This document shows positions 52,041 through 61,544 of a stretch of 64,000 nucleotides of DNA, piece by piece. The translations under genes and the position numbers were made by a program. The stretch is from Clostridium_AM sp963780135 (GTDB lineage: Bacteria; Bacillota; Clostridia; Clostridiales; Clostridiaceae). The DNA is taken from contig CAWAAR010000002.1 of the NCBI GenBank assembly GCA_963780135.1, positions 248,001 to 312,000 on the forward strand, written 5' to 3'. Within the stretch, counting starts at the first letter, position 1. Each line of letters starts with the position of its first letter. Below the pieces are notes generated by a model that saw nothing but the letters and a program-made list of their open reading frames with translations, searched no databases and had not been told where the DNA came from.

Positions 52041-53882
52041 CTATTCTTCTTCAATAATATATGGTACAGTAACTATGGCAATATTTCGTTCCTTCAAAAG
52101 CAGTCCTTTTATAAAAAGTGAAGTTTGATTATGAAGTATATTTCCCCACCATTTTGAAACTACAAATTGAGGTATAACTACAGTGACTGTATCGTTAGGC
52201 CCTGCAGCATACTCCTCAGATTCAATAAATTTCACAATTGGATTTAAAACACTTCTATAAGGCGATTCGTTAATAACAAGAGGGATTCCGATATTGTATT
52301 CATCCCATTTTTTTATAAGTTTTTCTGTTGCTTCCTTATCAACAGATATATGAAAAACTATAATATTATTGGATATAGTTCTTGCATAATTTAGTGCCTT
52401 AAGAAAAGATTTATTTAATGTATCAATAGGTACTATAGCATACCTTTTTTGTTCTTCAAAATTAATGACTTTTGGCCTTTGGTTAAAATCTAACTTAAGT
52501 TGTGATGCTACAGCAGTATAATGTTTTTTAATTCTTGTCATAATAAATACAAGGCAAGGAATTAAAATAAATATGATCCAAGCTCCATGATAAAATTTAG
52601 TAATTCCTATTATAAGTACAGTTAAAAAAGTTACTAAAGTGCCTAAACCATTAATAAAAGCTTTGTGTCTCCAAGAAGGTGATTTTTCTTTTATCCATTT
52701 CCAAAACATACCGGCTTGTGAAAGTGTGAAAGAAATAAAAACTCCTACGGCATATAAAGGTAACAATAAATGAGTGTCCCCACGGAAAGACCAAACAAGA
52801 ATACAGGCCATTATACATAAAAATATTATCCCGTTAGAAAAGCTTAATCTATGGCCTCTTTTTGAAAATTGTCTTGGTGCAAAACCATCCTTTGATATCA
52901 ATGCAAGCAAAAGTGGAAAGCCTGCAAAAGCAGTATTTGCAGCCATAACTAATATTACTGCTGTGGTGCATTGAATAATATAATACATAAAGTTATGACC
53001 ATAAATTTGAGTGGCAATTTGTGATATAACTGTATTCGAAGAATTAGGAACAGCATGATAAAGTGTAGTTAAATAGGAAAGTCCTCCGAATATAAATAAA
53101 ACAAGAGTACCTAAAAGCATTAACACTGTTTTTGCATTTTTTTGAGAAGGTTCTCTAAAACTTGGTATGCCATTGCTTACAGCTTCAATACCCGTAAGTG
53201 CTGTACAACCTGAGGCAAAAGCTCTTAGGAATAGTATAATAGATATATCACCAGTTGCTTTAGGTATTTCGTATAAAGCATGAGGAACAAATCCGAATAA
53301 ATGAACCTTTACTATTCCTGTAACTATCATAACTCCTACTGCAATTATAAATAAATAAGTAGGGATTCCAAATAGTCTTGAAGATTCCTTAATTCCTCTT
53401 AAATTTCCAATTGTCATGAAAATAATTAAAGCTATAGTTATTGAAATTTTATATTTTAAAAGTGATGGCAGTGCTGAGGTTATTGCTGCAGTTCCAGCAC
53501 AGCTGCTTACAGCTACTGTTAAGGTATAGTCTATAGAAAGGGCTGAACCAGCAATAAGACCTGGAATGGTGCCAAGGTTGTCCTTTGCCACGATGTAAGA
53601 ACCACCACCATTAGGATAAGTATCTATGGTTTGTCTATAAGAAAAAACTAGTAAGAACATTAAAAAAACAATGCACAGAGCAGCATAAAACATATACTTA
53701 TAACAGGCCAAGCCTAAAATACCCACTAAAATCCAAAGAATTTCTTCTCCGGCATAAGCTACAGAAGATATCGCATCACTGGATAATATGGGAAGACCCC
53801 AAAAAACATTATACTTTTCATCTTTTAAATCATCGTTTTTTAAATCGCGTCCAAGTAAAAAATTTACTAATTTAGATTCCAT
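52041..53882 (-). CDS. APC-family permease, KimA (YdaO)-like
   Basis: A 613-residue transporter: short cytoplasmic start with FLLGRDLK and LSSDAISSVAYAGEEIL, about twelve helices with PNGGGSYIVAK and SIDYTLTVAVS, then a soluble C-terminal domain of about 150 residues. This is the pattern of KimA, a high-affinity potassium importer controlled by cyclic di-AMP in B. subtilis, and of related KUP-like permeases. Potassium is likely but amino-acid substrates are possible. ATG at 53882 is set by TTGGAGTG; GTG at 53894 overlaps that site. No cyclic di-AMP riboswitch is visible upstream. Confidence 0.82.
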   Translation of the reverse strand: MESKLVNFLLGRDLKNDDLKDEKYNVFWGLPILSSDAISSVAYAGEEILWILVGILGLACYKYMFYAALCIVFLMFLLVFSYRQTIDTYPNGGGSYIVAKDNLGTIPGLIAGSALSIDYTLTVAVSSCAGTAAITSALPSLLKYKISITIALIIFMTIGNLRGIKESSRLFGIPTYLFIIAVGVMIVTGIVKVHLFGFVPHALYEIPKATGDISIILFLRAFASGCTALTGIEAVSNGIPSFREPSQKNAKTVLMLLGTLVLFIFGGLSYLTTLYHAVPNSSNTVISQIATQIYGHNFMYYIIQCTTAVILVMAANTAFAGFPLLLALISKDGFAPRQFSKRGHRLSFSNGIIFLCIMACILVWSFRGDTHLLLPLYAVGVFISFTLSQAGMFWKWIKEKSPSWRHKAFINGLGTLVTFLTVLIIGITKFYHGAWIIFILIPCLVFIMTRIKKHYTAVASQLKLDFNQRPKVINFEEQKRYAIVPIDTLNKSFLKALNYARTISNNIIVFHISVDKEATEKLIKKWDEYNIGIPLVINESPYRSVLNPIVKFIESEEYAAGPNDTVTVVIPQFVVSKWWGNILHNQTSLFIKGLLLKERNIAIVTVPYIIEEE

Positions 53883-54159
53883 ATTTTTATACACTCCAAA
53901 AAATATTTTGATATATTAATGATGAAATGATTATACATCAATGAAGAATTTATGTATAACCCTAATTAAGCGTGTATCAGACTAAATTTGTTCTGATTTT
54001 CAAGAATTTACTGGATAAATTTTTATTATTAAACATTTAATTGTAGTAGGTCAATTACAACTTCATATTTAAAATAAGTGAAATGAGATGTTTTACTAGT
54101 TTACAATTTGCTTTAAATGTGTAAAATTGATTATAACAATTAAAAATGGAGGAACTTCG
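53883..54159. other. Divergent intergenic region
   Basis: About 277 bp between the permease and a small conserved gene. One small hairpin is visible (TTATACAT/ATGTATAA, 53931-53959). No ydaO-type riboswitch and no other RNA motif seen. Confidence 0.5.
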
Positions 54160-54432
54160 ATGCTAAAAATATGGGGAAAAATAATTACGAATAATAAGAT
54201 TGTAATAGATGATGTAGCTACATCTGATGTTGAAGAAAGTTATCAGGAAAATTTAAAGATATGTATCACAGAACTATGTAATAAATTTGATATTTCAAAA
54301 CCCTATTGGCTGCCAGCAAATCTAGAAGAATATAATAAGAGAAGTAAAACAAGTTTTAATCAAGATAATTTTATAGATGATATAGACTTTGATAAATTTA
54401 TGATAGTTGAAATAGATCCTGAAGATGAATAA
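54160..54432 (+). CDS. Conserved small acidic protein of unknown function
   Basis: A 90-residue protein starting MLKIWGKII, with YWLPANLEEYNKRSKTSFNQ in the middle and a strongly acidic end (FIDDIDFDKFMIVEIDPEDE). I recognise it only as a hypothetical protein of clostridia; no signal or membrane segment. ATG at 54160 follows TGGAGGAAC; the TTG at 54127 lacks a site. It lies before the PP-loop gene, in the same direction, 93 bp apart, with a possible promoter in between. Confidence 0.75.
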   Translation: MLKIWGKIITNNKIVIDDVATSDVEESYQENLKICITELCNKFDISKPYWLPANLEEYNKRSKTSFNQDNFIDDIDFDKFMIVEIDPEDE

Positions 54433-54525
54433 ACATAATAAGTTTTATTTGTTATACAGAACTTAAAAAGACAAAGTGCTTAAAAAAGTGTTATAATATT
54501 TTTTGAAAAAAGAGAGGTGCAAACG

Positions 54526-55395
54526 ATGAGTGATACAGCAGGAAGTGGTTGTGATATACTGGTTCCCTTTAATGAAAGGAAGCCTTTACAAGAAATAGAA
54601 CGCAGCATTACTAAAACATATAAAAAAAAGATATGGTCAAAATTTGTTAAAGCAATAAAAGATTATCAGCTAGTTTCAGAAGGTGATAAAATTGCAGTAG
54701 CCATTTCTGGAGGTAAAGACAGTTTACTAATGGCAAAGTTATTTCAAGAACTGCAGCGCCATAGACAAATGAATTTTCAATTAGAATTTATTGCTATGGA
54801 CCCGGGTTATCATGAGGACATTAAAAAGCTTTTGGTGGATAACTGTGAATACTTAAATATACCCCTTCATATATTTGAATCTGGAATTTTTGATGTAGCA
54901 GACAAAATAGCACAAAAATACCCTTGCTACATATGTGCCAGAATGAGAAGAGGAGCACTATATACTAAGGCGAAAGAATTAGGTTGTAATAAACTTGCAT
55001 TAGGCCATCATTTTAATGATGTTATAGAAACAACTTTGCTTAATGTACTTTATTCAGGAAATTTTAAAACCATGCTACCAAAATTAAAATCAACAAATTT
55101 TGAAGGCATAGAACTAATAAGACCTCTATATTATATTGAAGAAGATAATATACAACGTTTTATTCAAAGCAGTGGTATTTGGCCTTTGAATTGCGCATGT
55201 ATGGTTTCAGCAGGGAAAATAGGTAATAAGCGTTATGAAATAAAAGACTTAATTAAAGAATTAAAGAAAAATTTTAGTGCAGTAGATAGGTCTATATTTA
55301 AAGCAGCTCAAAATGTAAATATGGATTCTATTTTAGGTTGGCAGAAAAATGGAGAAGATCATTCTTACTTAGAATTTTATGATGAGGAAGAGTAA
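54526..55395 (+). CDS. TtcA-like PP-loop tRNA thiolation family protein
   Basis: A 289-residue N-type ATP-pyrophosphatase. SGGKDSLLMAK is the PP-loop (about residue 62). PCYICARMRRGALY holds a CxxC pair and LNCACM a further cysteine pair, as in TtcA proteins that bind an iron-sulphur cluster and thiolate cytidine 32 of tRNA. The GHHFNDVIETTLLN motif also fits. A true TtcA or a related clostridial branch cannot be separated by eye. ATG at 54526 follows AGAGAGGTG. Confidence 0.85.
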   Translation: MSDTAGSGCDILVPFNERKPLQEIERSITKTYKKKIWSKFVKAIKDYQLVSEGDKIAVAISGGKDSLLMAKLFQELQRHRQMNFQLEFIAMDPGYHEDIKKLLVDNCEYLNIPLHIFESGIFDVADKIAQKYPCYICARMRRGALYTKAKELGCNKLALGHHFNDVIETTLLNVLYSGNFKTMLPKLKSTNFEGIELIRPLYYIEEDNIQRFIQSSGIWPLNCACMVSAGKIGNKRYEIKDLIKELKKNFSAVDRSIFKAAQNVNMDSILGWQKNGEDHSYLEFYDEEE

Positions 55396-55434
55396 ATTAT
55401 AGTGAAAGGGTATAGTAAATAATACAAAAAGTTT

Positions 55435-55522
55435 AAAGTTCAAATATCAAAGTTCAAATAATAGCAATTCATTTAATATCTTAGGAGAATTATTATTATT
55501 TGTTCTTTGTTATTTGAACTTT
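55435..55522. repeat. Long inverted repeat (AAAGTTCAAAT family)
   Basis: Arms of 36 bases (55435-55470 and 55487-55522) with about five mismatches and a 16-base loop containing TTAGGA. The units AAAGTTCAAATA are themselves repeated. It lies between the converging PP-loop and coat genes and can act as terminator for both. Confidence 0.7.
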
Positions 55523-55541
55523 GTTATTTCATATTAAGTTT

Positions 55542-55802
55542 CTATCTTAGTCCACTAGACATTTGAGTGGATTCAGTTTTAAGCTGCTGAACTTCATTGT
55601 CAGGAGCATCCTTTGTAGGATACCAGCCTTTCTGTCTCATAGCATCAAAAACTTTATATTGAACTTCTTGAACATTCTTGAAGTTATCCACCAAGGTATT
55701 TCTAAGGTTCATACATGAAGATTCAGTTATTCCGGTACTATAAGCTGATATAACTTGCTTTTCAGAAGCAAGAAGATCTTGAGTTAATTCTTTATCGTTC
55801 AT
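55542..55802 (-). CDS. Spore coat protein, CotF family
   Basis: An 86-residue helical protein: NDKELTQDLLASEKQVISAYSTGITES is the characteristic CotF-like start, followed by LVDNFKNVQEVQYKVFDAMRQKGWYPTK. These small coat proteins are made late in the mother cell and deposited on the spore surface. AGGAGG precedes the ATG. It follows another coat-like gene by 33 bp, so the two form an operon. Confidence 0.85.
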   Translation of the reverse strand: MNDKELTQDLLASEKQVISAYSTGITESSCMNLRNTLVDNFKNVQEVQYKVFDAMRQKGWYPTKDAPDNEVQQLKTESTQMSSGLR

Positions 55803-55835
55803 AAAATAATTCCTCCTGTTTTTCTATAAATTTTA

Positions 55836-56045
55836 TTATTGATGAGAATCTAAATAAGATTTGAGACTATCAAAATTTCTTTTGTGAACTTGGCTGGCCT
55901 CATTGCATAAGTTTTTCAATCCGGGATCGGTGCATTGTCCAGAGCATTCATTAAATTTTTTGTTCATTAAAACCTCATAGCCTAGTTGATCTTTAAGAAC
56001 TTTTAAATTGTTGGCTTCAAGTTGCTTGTTTTCAGTATTGTTCAT
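55836..56045 (-). CDS. Small CotF-type coat-associated protein
   Basis: A 69-residue helical protein: LEANNLKVLKDQLGYEVLMNKKFNECSGQCTDPGLKNLC, with three cysteines in the middle. Paired with the following CotF gene; such pairs are common in clostridia. The cysteines may crosslink in the coat. TAGGAGGTAAG precedes the ATG. A sporulation-sigma promoter is expected upstream (56046-56150), but I could not fix one with confidence. Confidence 0.75.
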   Translation of the reverse strand: MNNTENKQLEANNLKVLKDQLGYEVLMNKKFNECSGQCTDPGLKNLCNEASQVHKRNFDSLKSYLDSHQ

Positions 56046-56309
56046 AAAATCTTACCTCCTAAAATATTTAAAACTTTTACAAACATATTATTAGTTTACA
56101 ATTTTAAAATATGTATGGTAAATTGAACCTTAAAATGAATTGATTTACACTTGAAATTCGATCTATTAAACTATCAATCTATTGAATCTGTAAGGTTGTG
56201 TTAAAAATGCAAAAGATTATGGACTGATATTTTTGCTATTCAAAACAGGCCTAATATATAAAACATTAACTTTAAGAGTATTTATAATTTTATATTTATA
56301 GTATAATGT

Positions 56310-56318
56310 TGTTATAAT
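56310..56318 (+). promoter_or_regulatory. Promoter of the first S-layer-type gene (extended -10)
   Basis: TG-T-TATAAT about 33 bp before the start of the CWB2 gene, giving a very short leader. A second TATAAT at 56302-56307 lies just upstream. The rest of 56046-56309 shows no recognised feature. Confidence 0.45.
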
Positions 56319-56351
56319 AGATTATTAAGGAATATCAGGAGGGATAACAAA

Positions 56352-59300
56352 ATGGCGGTAAATTCTACAAAAGCCTTGAAAAGAGCAACGATTATGTCCT
56401 TGATTTTAGCGGCAGTTTTATCAACATCATCAGCTAAGGCTGCAGAGGGACAAGTTACAACAGTAGGAGGCACAAACATCTATGAAACTGCAGCTAAAGT
56501 AGCTACTACAAATTGGAGTAGTTCTAAGGATGTGGTATTAGTATGTGGTGAAGGATATGCAGATGCAGTAAGTGGATCAGTGCTAGCAAGGCAATTAGAC
56601 GCACCAATACTTTTAACTACAACTGGATCACTTAATTCAGATGCGAAAAATGCATTGGATACATTAAAACCACAAAATATATATATTATAGGTGGAACAG
56701 CTTCTGTATCAAAAACTATAAGAGACGGATTGAAAAGTTCTAATTACAATTTAATAGAGCTAGGTGGAAAAGATAGATATGAAACTAACATTGCAGTGGC
56801 AAATCAATTAATTAAACTTGGAGTGAAGCCTGACAATGTTATGATAGTTGGTGGAGAAGGATTTTCTGATGTATTATCAGTTACTCCTGTGGCAGCAGCT
56901 AAGGGACAAATACTTCTGTTAGGAATTAACGATAGTAAAGTACTTAAACCAGTACTTGATTTTGTAAAAACTAATAATTCAAAAGTTACAGTTGTTGGAA
57001 CAAATAATTCTATAAAAGAAGATATATACAAAGCTTTAGGCGCTATTAAAAGAGTAGATGGTGGTGCTGACAGATTTGAAACTAATTTAAGAGTGTTAAA
57101 TGAGTTTAAAGATGATTTAAAAGTTAATAAGTTATATATTGCTAATGCAAGTGGAGATAGATATGCAGATGCATTAATAGCTTCATCTTTAGCAGGAAAA
57201 TGGTCATCGCCACTAGTGCTGGTAGATCAAGAGAATTCTACAGCTACAAATAAAGCAGCTGACTATATTAAAGGTAAAGCAACCAGTTCAACTGATTTAA
57301 ATGCTATAGCTGAAACAGGAGTTATTTCTGATAATGTTATTTCAAAAATAAATTCAGTAGTGCCTTCAAGCAGCACACCTACTGTAAAATCAGTAACTGC
57401 TAATGGATTAAATCAAATAAGAGTTGTATTTAATACAGAAGTTGACAAGGATACAGCAGAAACTATAACAAATTATCAGATTGATGGTTCGGATTTGGGA
57501 AGAGTTTCTGAAACTGACTCAAAAGCTTACCTTGAAGATGATAGAAGAACAGTAGCTATTACATTTTCAAACCCATTTGATCAATCTAAGCATGTAAGTT
57601 TTACAGTGAAAAATGCTGTTTTAGAAAAGAAGACAAATAAAACCATAGATAAATATGAAAATGATGTTACTTTTTCAGTTGATGGTTTACCTACATTAGA
57701 ATCAGTACAAGCACGTGGAGGTAATAAACTAATAGTTAAGTTTACAAAGCCTCTAAAGATGACTTCAGATAATTTATCTTCCATAAAAATTAATAAGCAG
57801 AGTTTATCAAACTTTGGATTGAATAAAGCTGTAACTAAATTTCCAGGACAATCTAATGATTGGTCAGACACTGTAGAACTTTATTTTGATTCACCACTTC
57901 CAATATTAGAAAACACATTAACTGTTCCAAATGGTACTGTTGATAGAGCATTTTATAGTGCAGGAAATTTTCCTCTAAAAGGGTCAAGTTTAACCTTTAA
58001 TGTTGATACAGCATCAGGTGCTCCTAAAATTACAAACATATCTGCGGACAATACAGGTGTTATTTATATAACTTATGATAGAACTATGGATGAAAAAACA
58101 GCTCTAGAATATAGTAATTACAAAATAAATGGAAGTACAGTTGGAGTTACTTCATCAGATATATGTTTTGAGACTAACTCAGATGATAAAATTGTCAAAA
58201 TTAAGGGATTAAACTACATGTTTAAAGATGGAGAAAATCGTCTTATTGCAGATGATGATATTCAAGATACTTATGGAAATTCAATCAATGAACAAAATTT
58301 AACTTTTAATCTTGCAAATGATAATTTGAAGCCACAGGTTACAAATGCTACTTTAATGGATAATAAAACTCTTCGTGTTAAATTCAATAAAGACGTTAAT
58401 AATAGCAATGCAACAAATAAATCTAATTATAAAATACTTGATTCAGATGGAATAGATGTAACTTATAAAATTGATTACATAACAGCAACATATGATGTAG
58501 ATGGAAACAGCAATAGAACTTTCAACATTAAGTTTAAAGATGATGATCGTTTAAGAGATTCTGAATATACATTGACAGTAAGAAATATTATGGATACTGG
58601 TTCAACACCAAGCGTAATGGATCCTTATACTGCAAAGGTTAGTGGCACAGATAGTGAAGGTGTGGCTGTTTCTTCAATAATAAAAAATGTAAGTAATGAT
58701 AACCAAGTAGTTGTATTCTTTAACAAAGTTATGGATGAAGCTTCAATTACTAACTCTTCAAACTATCAGTTTATGAATGGTATAGGAGAAAGTCAAAAAT
58801 TGCCAGCTAGTACCACTATTACTGCAAGTGCAGATGATAAGAGTGTAACTATTGAATTCCCAACAAGCTATACAATAGGTGATTCACAATATGAAAGTTA
58901 TATAAAAAAAATATCTGTTTCAAATGTTAAAGATAGAAGTGGTAATTCATTAACAAGTACTTATAGCAGTACAATAGGTACAGACTATAATAATGGTCCA
59001 AAACTTATAGATAATACAGCAAAACTTGATTTCCAAAACGATGACATACAAGTTAGATTCTCATTAACTGATACTTTAGACGTAGTGAGTACTAGTGACT
59101 TTAGAGTTGATGGCCAAACTCCAGATAGATGCATGATGTCGGGTAAGGATGTAATTCTTACATTTAAAGGCGGAATCAAAAATAATGATAAGATTAATAC
59201 TATAAGAAGTGCTGGAAGCAGTACTACCCTAAATATATATGGTGGCAGTTCTCTTGATGCAGCTGGACGTAGATTACAATCAGGTTCAGATACAATATTA

Positions 59301-59672
59301 ATTCCACCAATAACTCGTCCAGATTCATGGTCTGCAAACAGTAACTATAACAAAGGGACAAATGCTTCTGTAACTATAGCATTTAATCAGAAAATTGACG
59401 ATGATATTAGAAGTTCGTATTATGACGATTTTGTATTTACAAATGAATCCACCGGAGAAACACTTACAGCAAGTTCGATAACAATTGATGGGGATAATGT
59501 TATTTACAACTTTAATAGAGGAGCAATAGGAGTAGGAGACAAAATTCATGTTAAAGCAAGCTCTATAAGCTCCAATATAAGTATAAGAAGTGTGGAAAAT
59601 GATAATGGAGAATACGCAGTATTTAGTCCATGGAGCGATGATTTAAAAGATAGAGTATTAATTGCAAAATAG
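56352..59672 (+). CDS. CWB2-anchored S-layer-type protein with Ig-like repeats, copy 1
   Basis: A 1106-residue secreted protein. The signal peptide (about 1-32, ends SSAKAAEG) is followed by three CWB2 modules (about 33-335; YADAVSGS, IYIIGGTASVSKT, GFSDVLSVTP, RYADALIAS). The remaining 770 residues are tandem SbsA/Ig-like beta domains of about 100 residues, each with a pattern like VKSV-A-G-N-I-V-FN-VD and a following Y-I-G/D strand. The layout is that of an S-layer or surface adhesin. GGAGGG precedes the ATG. It is a paralogue of the protein starting at 61545. Confidence 0.9.
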   Translation: MAVNSTKALKRATIMSLILAAVLSTSSAKAAEGQVTTVGGTNIYETAAKVATTNWSSSKDVVLVCGEGYADAVSGSVLARQLDAPILLTTTGSLNSDAKNALDTLKPQNIYIIGGTASVSKTIRDGLKSSNYNLIELGGKDRYETNIAVANQLIKLGVKPDNVMIVGGEGFSDVLSVTPVAAAKGQILLLGINDSKVLKPVLDFVKTNNSKVTVVGTNNSIKEDIYKALGAIKRVDGGADRFETNLRVLNEFKDDLKVNKLYIANASGDRYADALIASSLAGKWSSPLVLVDQENSTATNKAADYIKGKATSSTDLNAIAETGVISDNVISKINSVVPSSSTPTVKSVTANGLNQIRVVFNTEVDKDTAETITNYQIDGSDLGRVSETDSKAYLEDDRRTVAITFSNPFDQSKHVSFTVKNAVLEKKTNKTIDKYENDVTFSVDGLPTLESVQARGGNKLIVKFTKPLKMTSDNLSSIKINKQSLSNFGLNKAVTKFPGQSNDWSDTVELYFDSPLPILENTLTVPNGTVDRAFYSAGNFPLKGSSLTFNVDTASGAPKITNISADNTGVIYITYDRTMDEKTALEYSNYKINGSTVGVTSSDICFETNSDDKIVKIKGLNYMFKDGENRLIADDDIQDTYGNSINEQNLTFNLANDNLKPQVTNATLMDNKTLRVKFNKDVNNSNATNKSNYKILDSDGIDVTYKIDYITATYDVDGNSNRTFNIKFKDDDRLRDSEYTLTVRNIMDTGSTPSVMDPYTAKVSGTDSEGVAVSSIIKNVSNDNQVVVFFNKVMDEASITNSSNYQFMNGIGESQKLPASTTITASADDKSVTIEFPTSYTIGDSQYESYIKKISVSNVKDRSGNSLTSTYSSTIGTDYNNGPKLIDNTAKLDFQNDDIQVRFSLTDTLDVVSTSDFRVDGQTPDRCMMSGKDVILTFKGGIKNNDKINTIRSAGSSTTLNIYGGSSLDAAGRRLQSGSDTILIPPITRPDSWSANSNYNKGTNASVTIAFNQKIDDDIRSSYYDDFVFTNESTGETLTASSITIDGDNVIYNFNRGAIGVGDKIHVKASSISSNISIRSVENDNGEYAVFSPWSDDLKDRVLIAK

Positions 59673-59711
59673 GAAACTTATTTTTATTTAGCAAGTTTAA
59701 GTTTAAAGTAA

Positions 59712-59763
59712 AAAGGGTTTGTTGTAAAATAGATAATAGTTTCTATTTTGTAACAGGCCCTTT
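59712..59763 (+). terminator. Terminator after the first S-layer-type gene
   Basis: A long stem with interruptions: AAAGGG..GTT..AAAATAGA pairs with TCTATTTT..AAC..CCCTTT. A short palindrome ATTATC-TGC-GATAAT (59830-59844) lies further on, near the promoter of the next gene. Confidence 0.75.
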
Positions 59764-59914
59764 ATCTAAATATTTAATGTGGACCTAATTTAAACTTTAT
59801 TTATAAAAATTGTAAAAATACCTATAAAAATTATCTGCGATAATATATAATTAAAAAGGTATAAATTTTGTGAGATAATATACGAATACCATAAATAATA
59901 GGAGGATTGATTTA

Positions 59915-60964
59915 ATGATTAAGAGAAAGAAATTTTTAAGTTATATACTTACAGCATTAGTTTTAGCGGTAACTTTAAGTACAGCAAGTGTACAAGCAGC
60001 TACAGTAAGTAGAACTGATGGTGGCGATGGTGGAAGAATAGGAACAGCAAATAAAGTTGCTGCAGATTTATTTGGAAAATCCAAAAATGTAATATTAGTA
60101 AATGGATATGGATATGCAGATGCAGTAAGTGCAACGCCACTTGCAAAGCTTTTAAATGCTCCAATACTGTTAACCTCAGGGGGGGCTTTAGAATCAGAAG
60201 TAGCACAGGCTATACAGAATCTTGGAGCTTCTACAGTTTATATAGTAGGAGGTACAGGAGTAGTATCACCTTCCATAGAAAGTAAATTAAAAGACAAATA
60301 TTCAGTAGAGCGTATAGCTGGAGTTAAAGATACTACAAGAATGGGAACTAATGCAGAAGTAGCAAAAAAAGTTTTAAACTTAAGCAAACAAACAACGGCA
60401 GTATTAGTTAATGGACAAGACGGTTATGCAGATGCATTATCAGTAGCTTCTATAGCAGCACAAAAAGGATATCCAGTGATGTTTGGAACCTCTGAAGGAG
60501 TTGCACCTGTAGTTAAAGATTTAATAAGTTCAAATAAATTAAATATTCTTGCTGTGGGCGGAGAAGGTGTACTTCCTCAATCAGTAGTGGATACTTTAGG
60601 CGGAAAAAAGATAACTGGAAATGCAGCGGATAGATTTGCTACAAATTTATCAGTCCTAGATTATTTCAAAAATAATGGTGGATTAGATTTTGGAACAGTT
60701 TACATAGCTGCAGGTGGTGAAACTAATGATCAATTTGCAGATGCCTTGGTTGCTTCAGCAGCAGCAGCAAAAACAGGATCGCCACTAGTGCTTACAGGAG
60801 TAGGTGCAAATACAAGTCAAGCACAAGCAGCGCAGGATTATATAAGTTTAAATGCAACTGAAAGTTCTAAGCTTATAATAATAGGAGGAACAGCATCAGT
60901 TTCAGACGAAGTTAAATCAGCCTTATCAAGTGGGGATTCTCTTAAAATTATAGGAATTGAATAA
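59915..60964 (+). CDS. Secreted protein made only of three CWB2 modules
   Basis: A 349-residue protein: signal peptide (about 1-29, ends VQAAT), then three CWB2 modules (about 35-345) with GYGYADAVSATPL, VYIVGGTGVVSPS, GYADALSVAS and FADALVASAAA, and nothing else. No effector domain is present, unlike its two neighbours. It could fill wall-anchoring sites, serve as a spacer or partner for the S-layer, or be the remnant of a larger protein. ATAGGAGG precedes the ATG. It has its own terminator. Confidence 0.9.
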   Translation: MIKRKKFLSYILTALVLAVTLSTASVQAATVSRTDGGDGGRIGTANKVAADLFGKSKNVILVNGYGYADAVSATPLAKLLNAPILLTSGGALESEVAQAIQNLGASTVYIVGGTGVVSPSIESKLKDKYSVERIAGVKDTTRMGTNAEVAKKVLNLSKQTTAVLVNGQDGYADALSVASIAAQKGYPVMFGTSEGVAPVVKDLISSNKLNILAVGGEGVLPQSVVDTLGGKKITGNAADRFATNLSVLDYFKNNGGLDFGTVYIAAGGETNDQFADALVASAAAAKTGSPLVLTGVGANTSQAQAAQDYISLNATESSKLIIIGGTASVSDEVKSALSSGDSLKIIGIE

Positions 60965-60997
60965 AGTAGAAACTATAATTTAGAGTTGAATTTTCCT

Positions 60998-61024
60998 AAA
61001 AAAACTGCTTTGCAGTTTTTTTTT
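60998..61024 (+). terminator. Terminator after the CWB2-only gene
   Basis: AAAAAAACTGC-TTT-GCAGTTTTTTT with nine T. Confidence 0.92.
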
Positions 61025-61193
61025 ATTTAAGAAGGAATTTAAGATTAAATGTAGAATAATATATTATAGTATCGCTATATTTAATCTTAAATTAATAATA
61101 CAATAGTACCTTAAGTGAAAAAGATAAATAATTACAATTAAAATACATTTATTTGCCAAGGTTAAAACTATAGAAAAAATTAAAAAACTATTG

Positions 61194-61199
61194 TATAAT
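61194..61199 (+). promoter_or_regulatory. Possible upstream promoter of the second S-layer-type gene
   Basis: TATAAT with TAGAAA 17 bp upstream. It would give a leader of about 340 nt. The downstream candidate at 61396 is an alternative. Confidence 0.35.
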
Positions 61200-61395
61200 T
61201 AAGCCATAGTTAAGTTTACTATAAAATAAATTATTTGTTTTCTAAGGATAAAGGTTAAAAAATACATATAGTATAGAAATGTAGGAAGATGTATGTTATA
61301 ATAAGGAGTGAATTTTGGAAAACATAGCTAATATAATATACAAAATGAATAAATGGTTAAATTAATCAAAAATACTGGAATATACAGGATTAATA

Positions 61396-61404
61396 TGGTA
61401 TAAT
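61396..61404 (+). promoter_or_regulatory. Likely main promoter of the second S-layer-type gene
   Basis: Extended -10 TG-G-TATAAT, about 140 bp before the start codon. The resulting leader contains the two hairpins annotated below, a common feature of stable, highly expressed S-layer transcripts. Confidence 0.5.
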
Positions 61405-61426
61405 CATTTCTGTTTTAAAATGCTAT

Positions 61427-61455
61427 CAAATTCCAATAAGTTAATAAGGAATTTG
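61427..61455 (+). repeat. Leader hairpin of the second S-layer-type gene
   Basis: CAAATTCC (61427-61434) pairs with GGAATTTG (61448-61455) near the 5' end of the predicted transcript, a place where stems protect mRNA from decay. Confidence 0.5.
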
Positions 61456-61499
61456 AAGCTTTAAATAAGTATATATTTTAATATATATATATATATAAA

Positions 61500-61517
61500 G
61501 AATTTTAATTAAAATTC
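61500..61517. repeat. 18-bp perfect palindrome before the S-layer start
   Basis: GAATTTTAATTAAAATTC, directly after an (AT)n run (61480-61496) and 13 bp before the ribosome binding site. It may be an operator or stabilising element. Confidence 0.45.
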
Positions 61518-61544
61518 ACTTAAAATCGAGGAGGGTATTACAAT

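Noticed and set aside
53883..54126. Cyclic di-AMP (ydaO) riboswitch before the KimA-like gene
   Set aside because: None of the conserved G+C-rich core segments are present on the minus strand.
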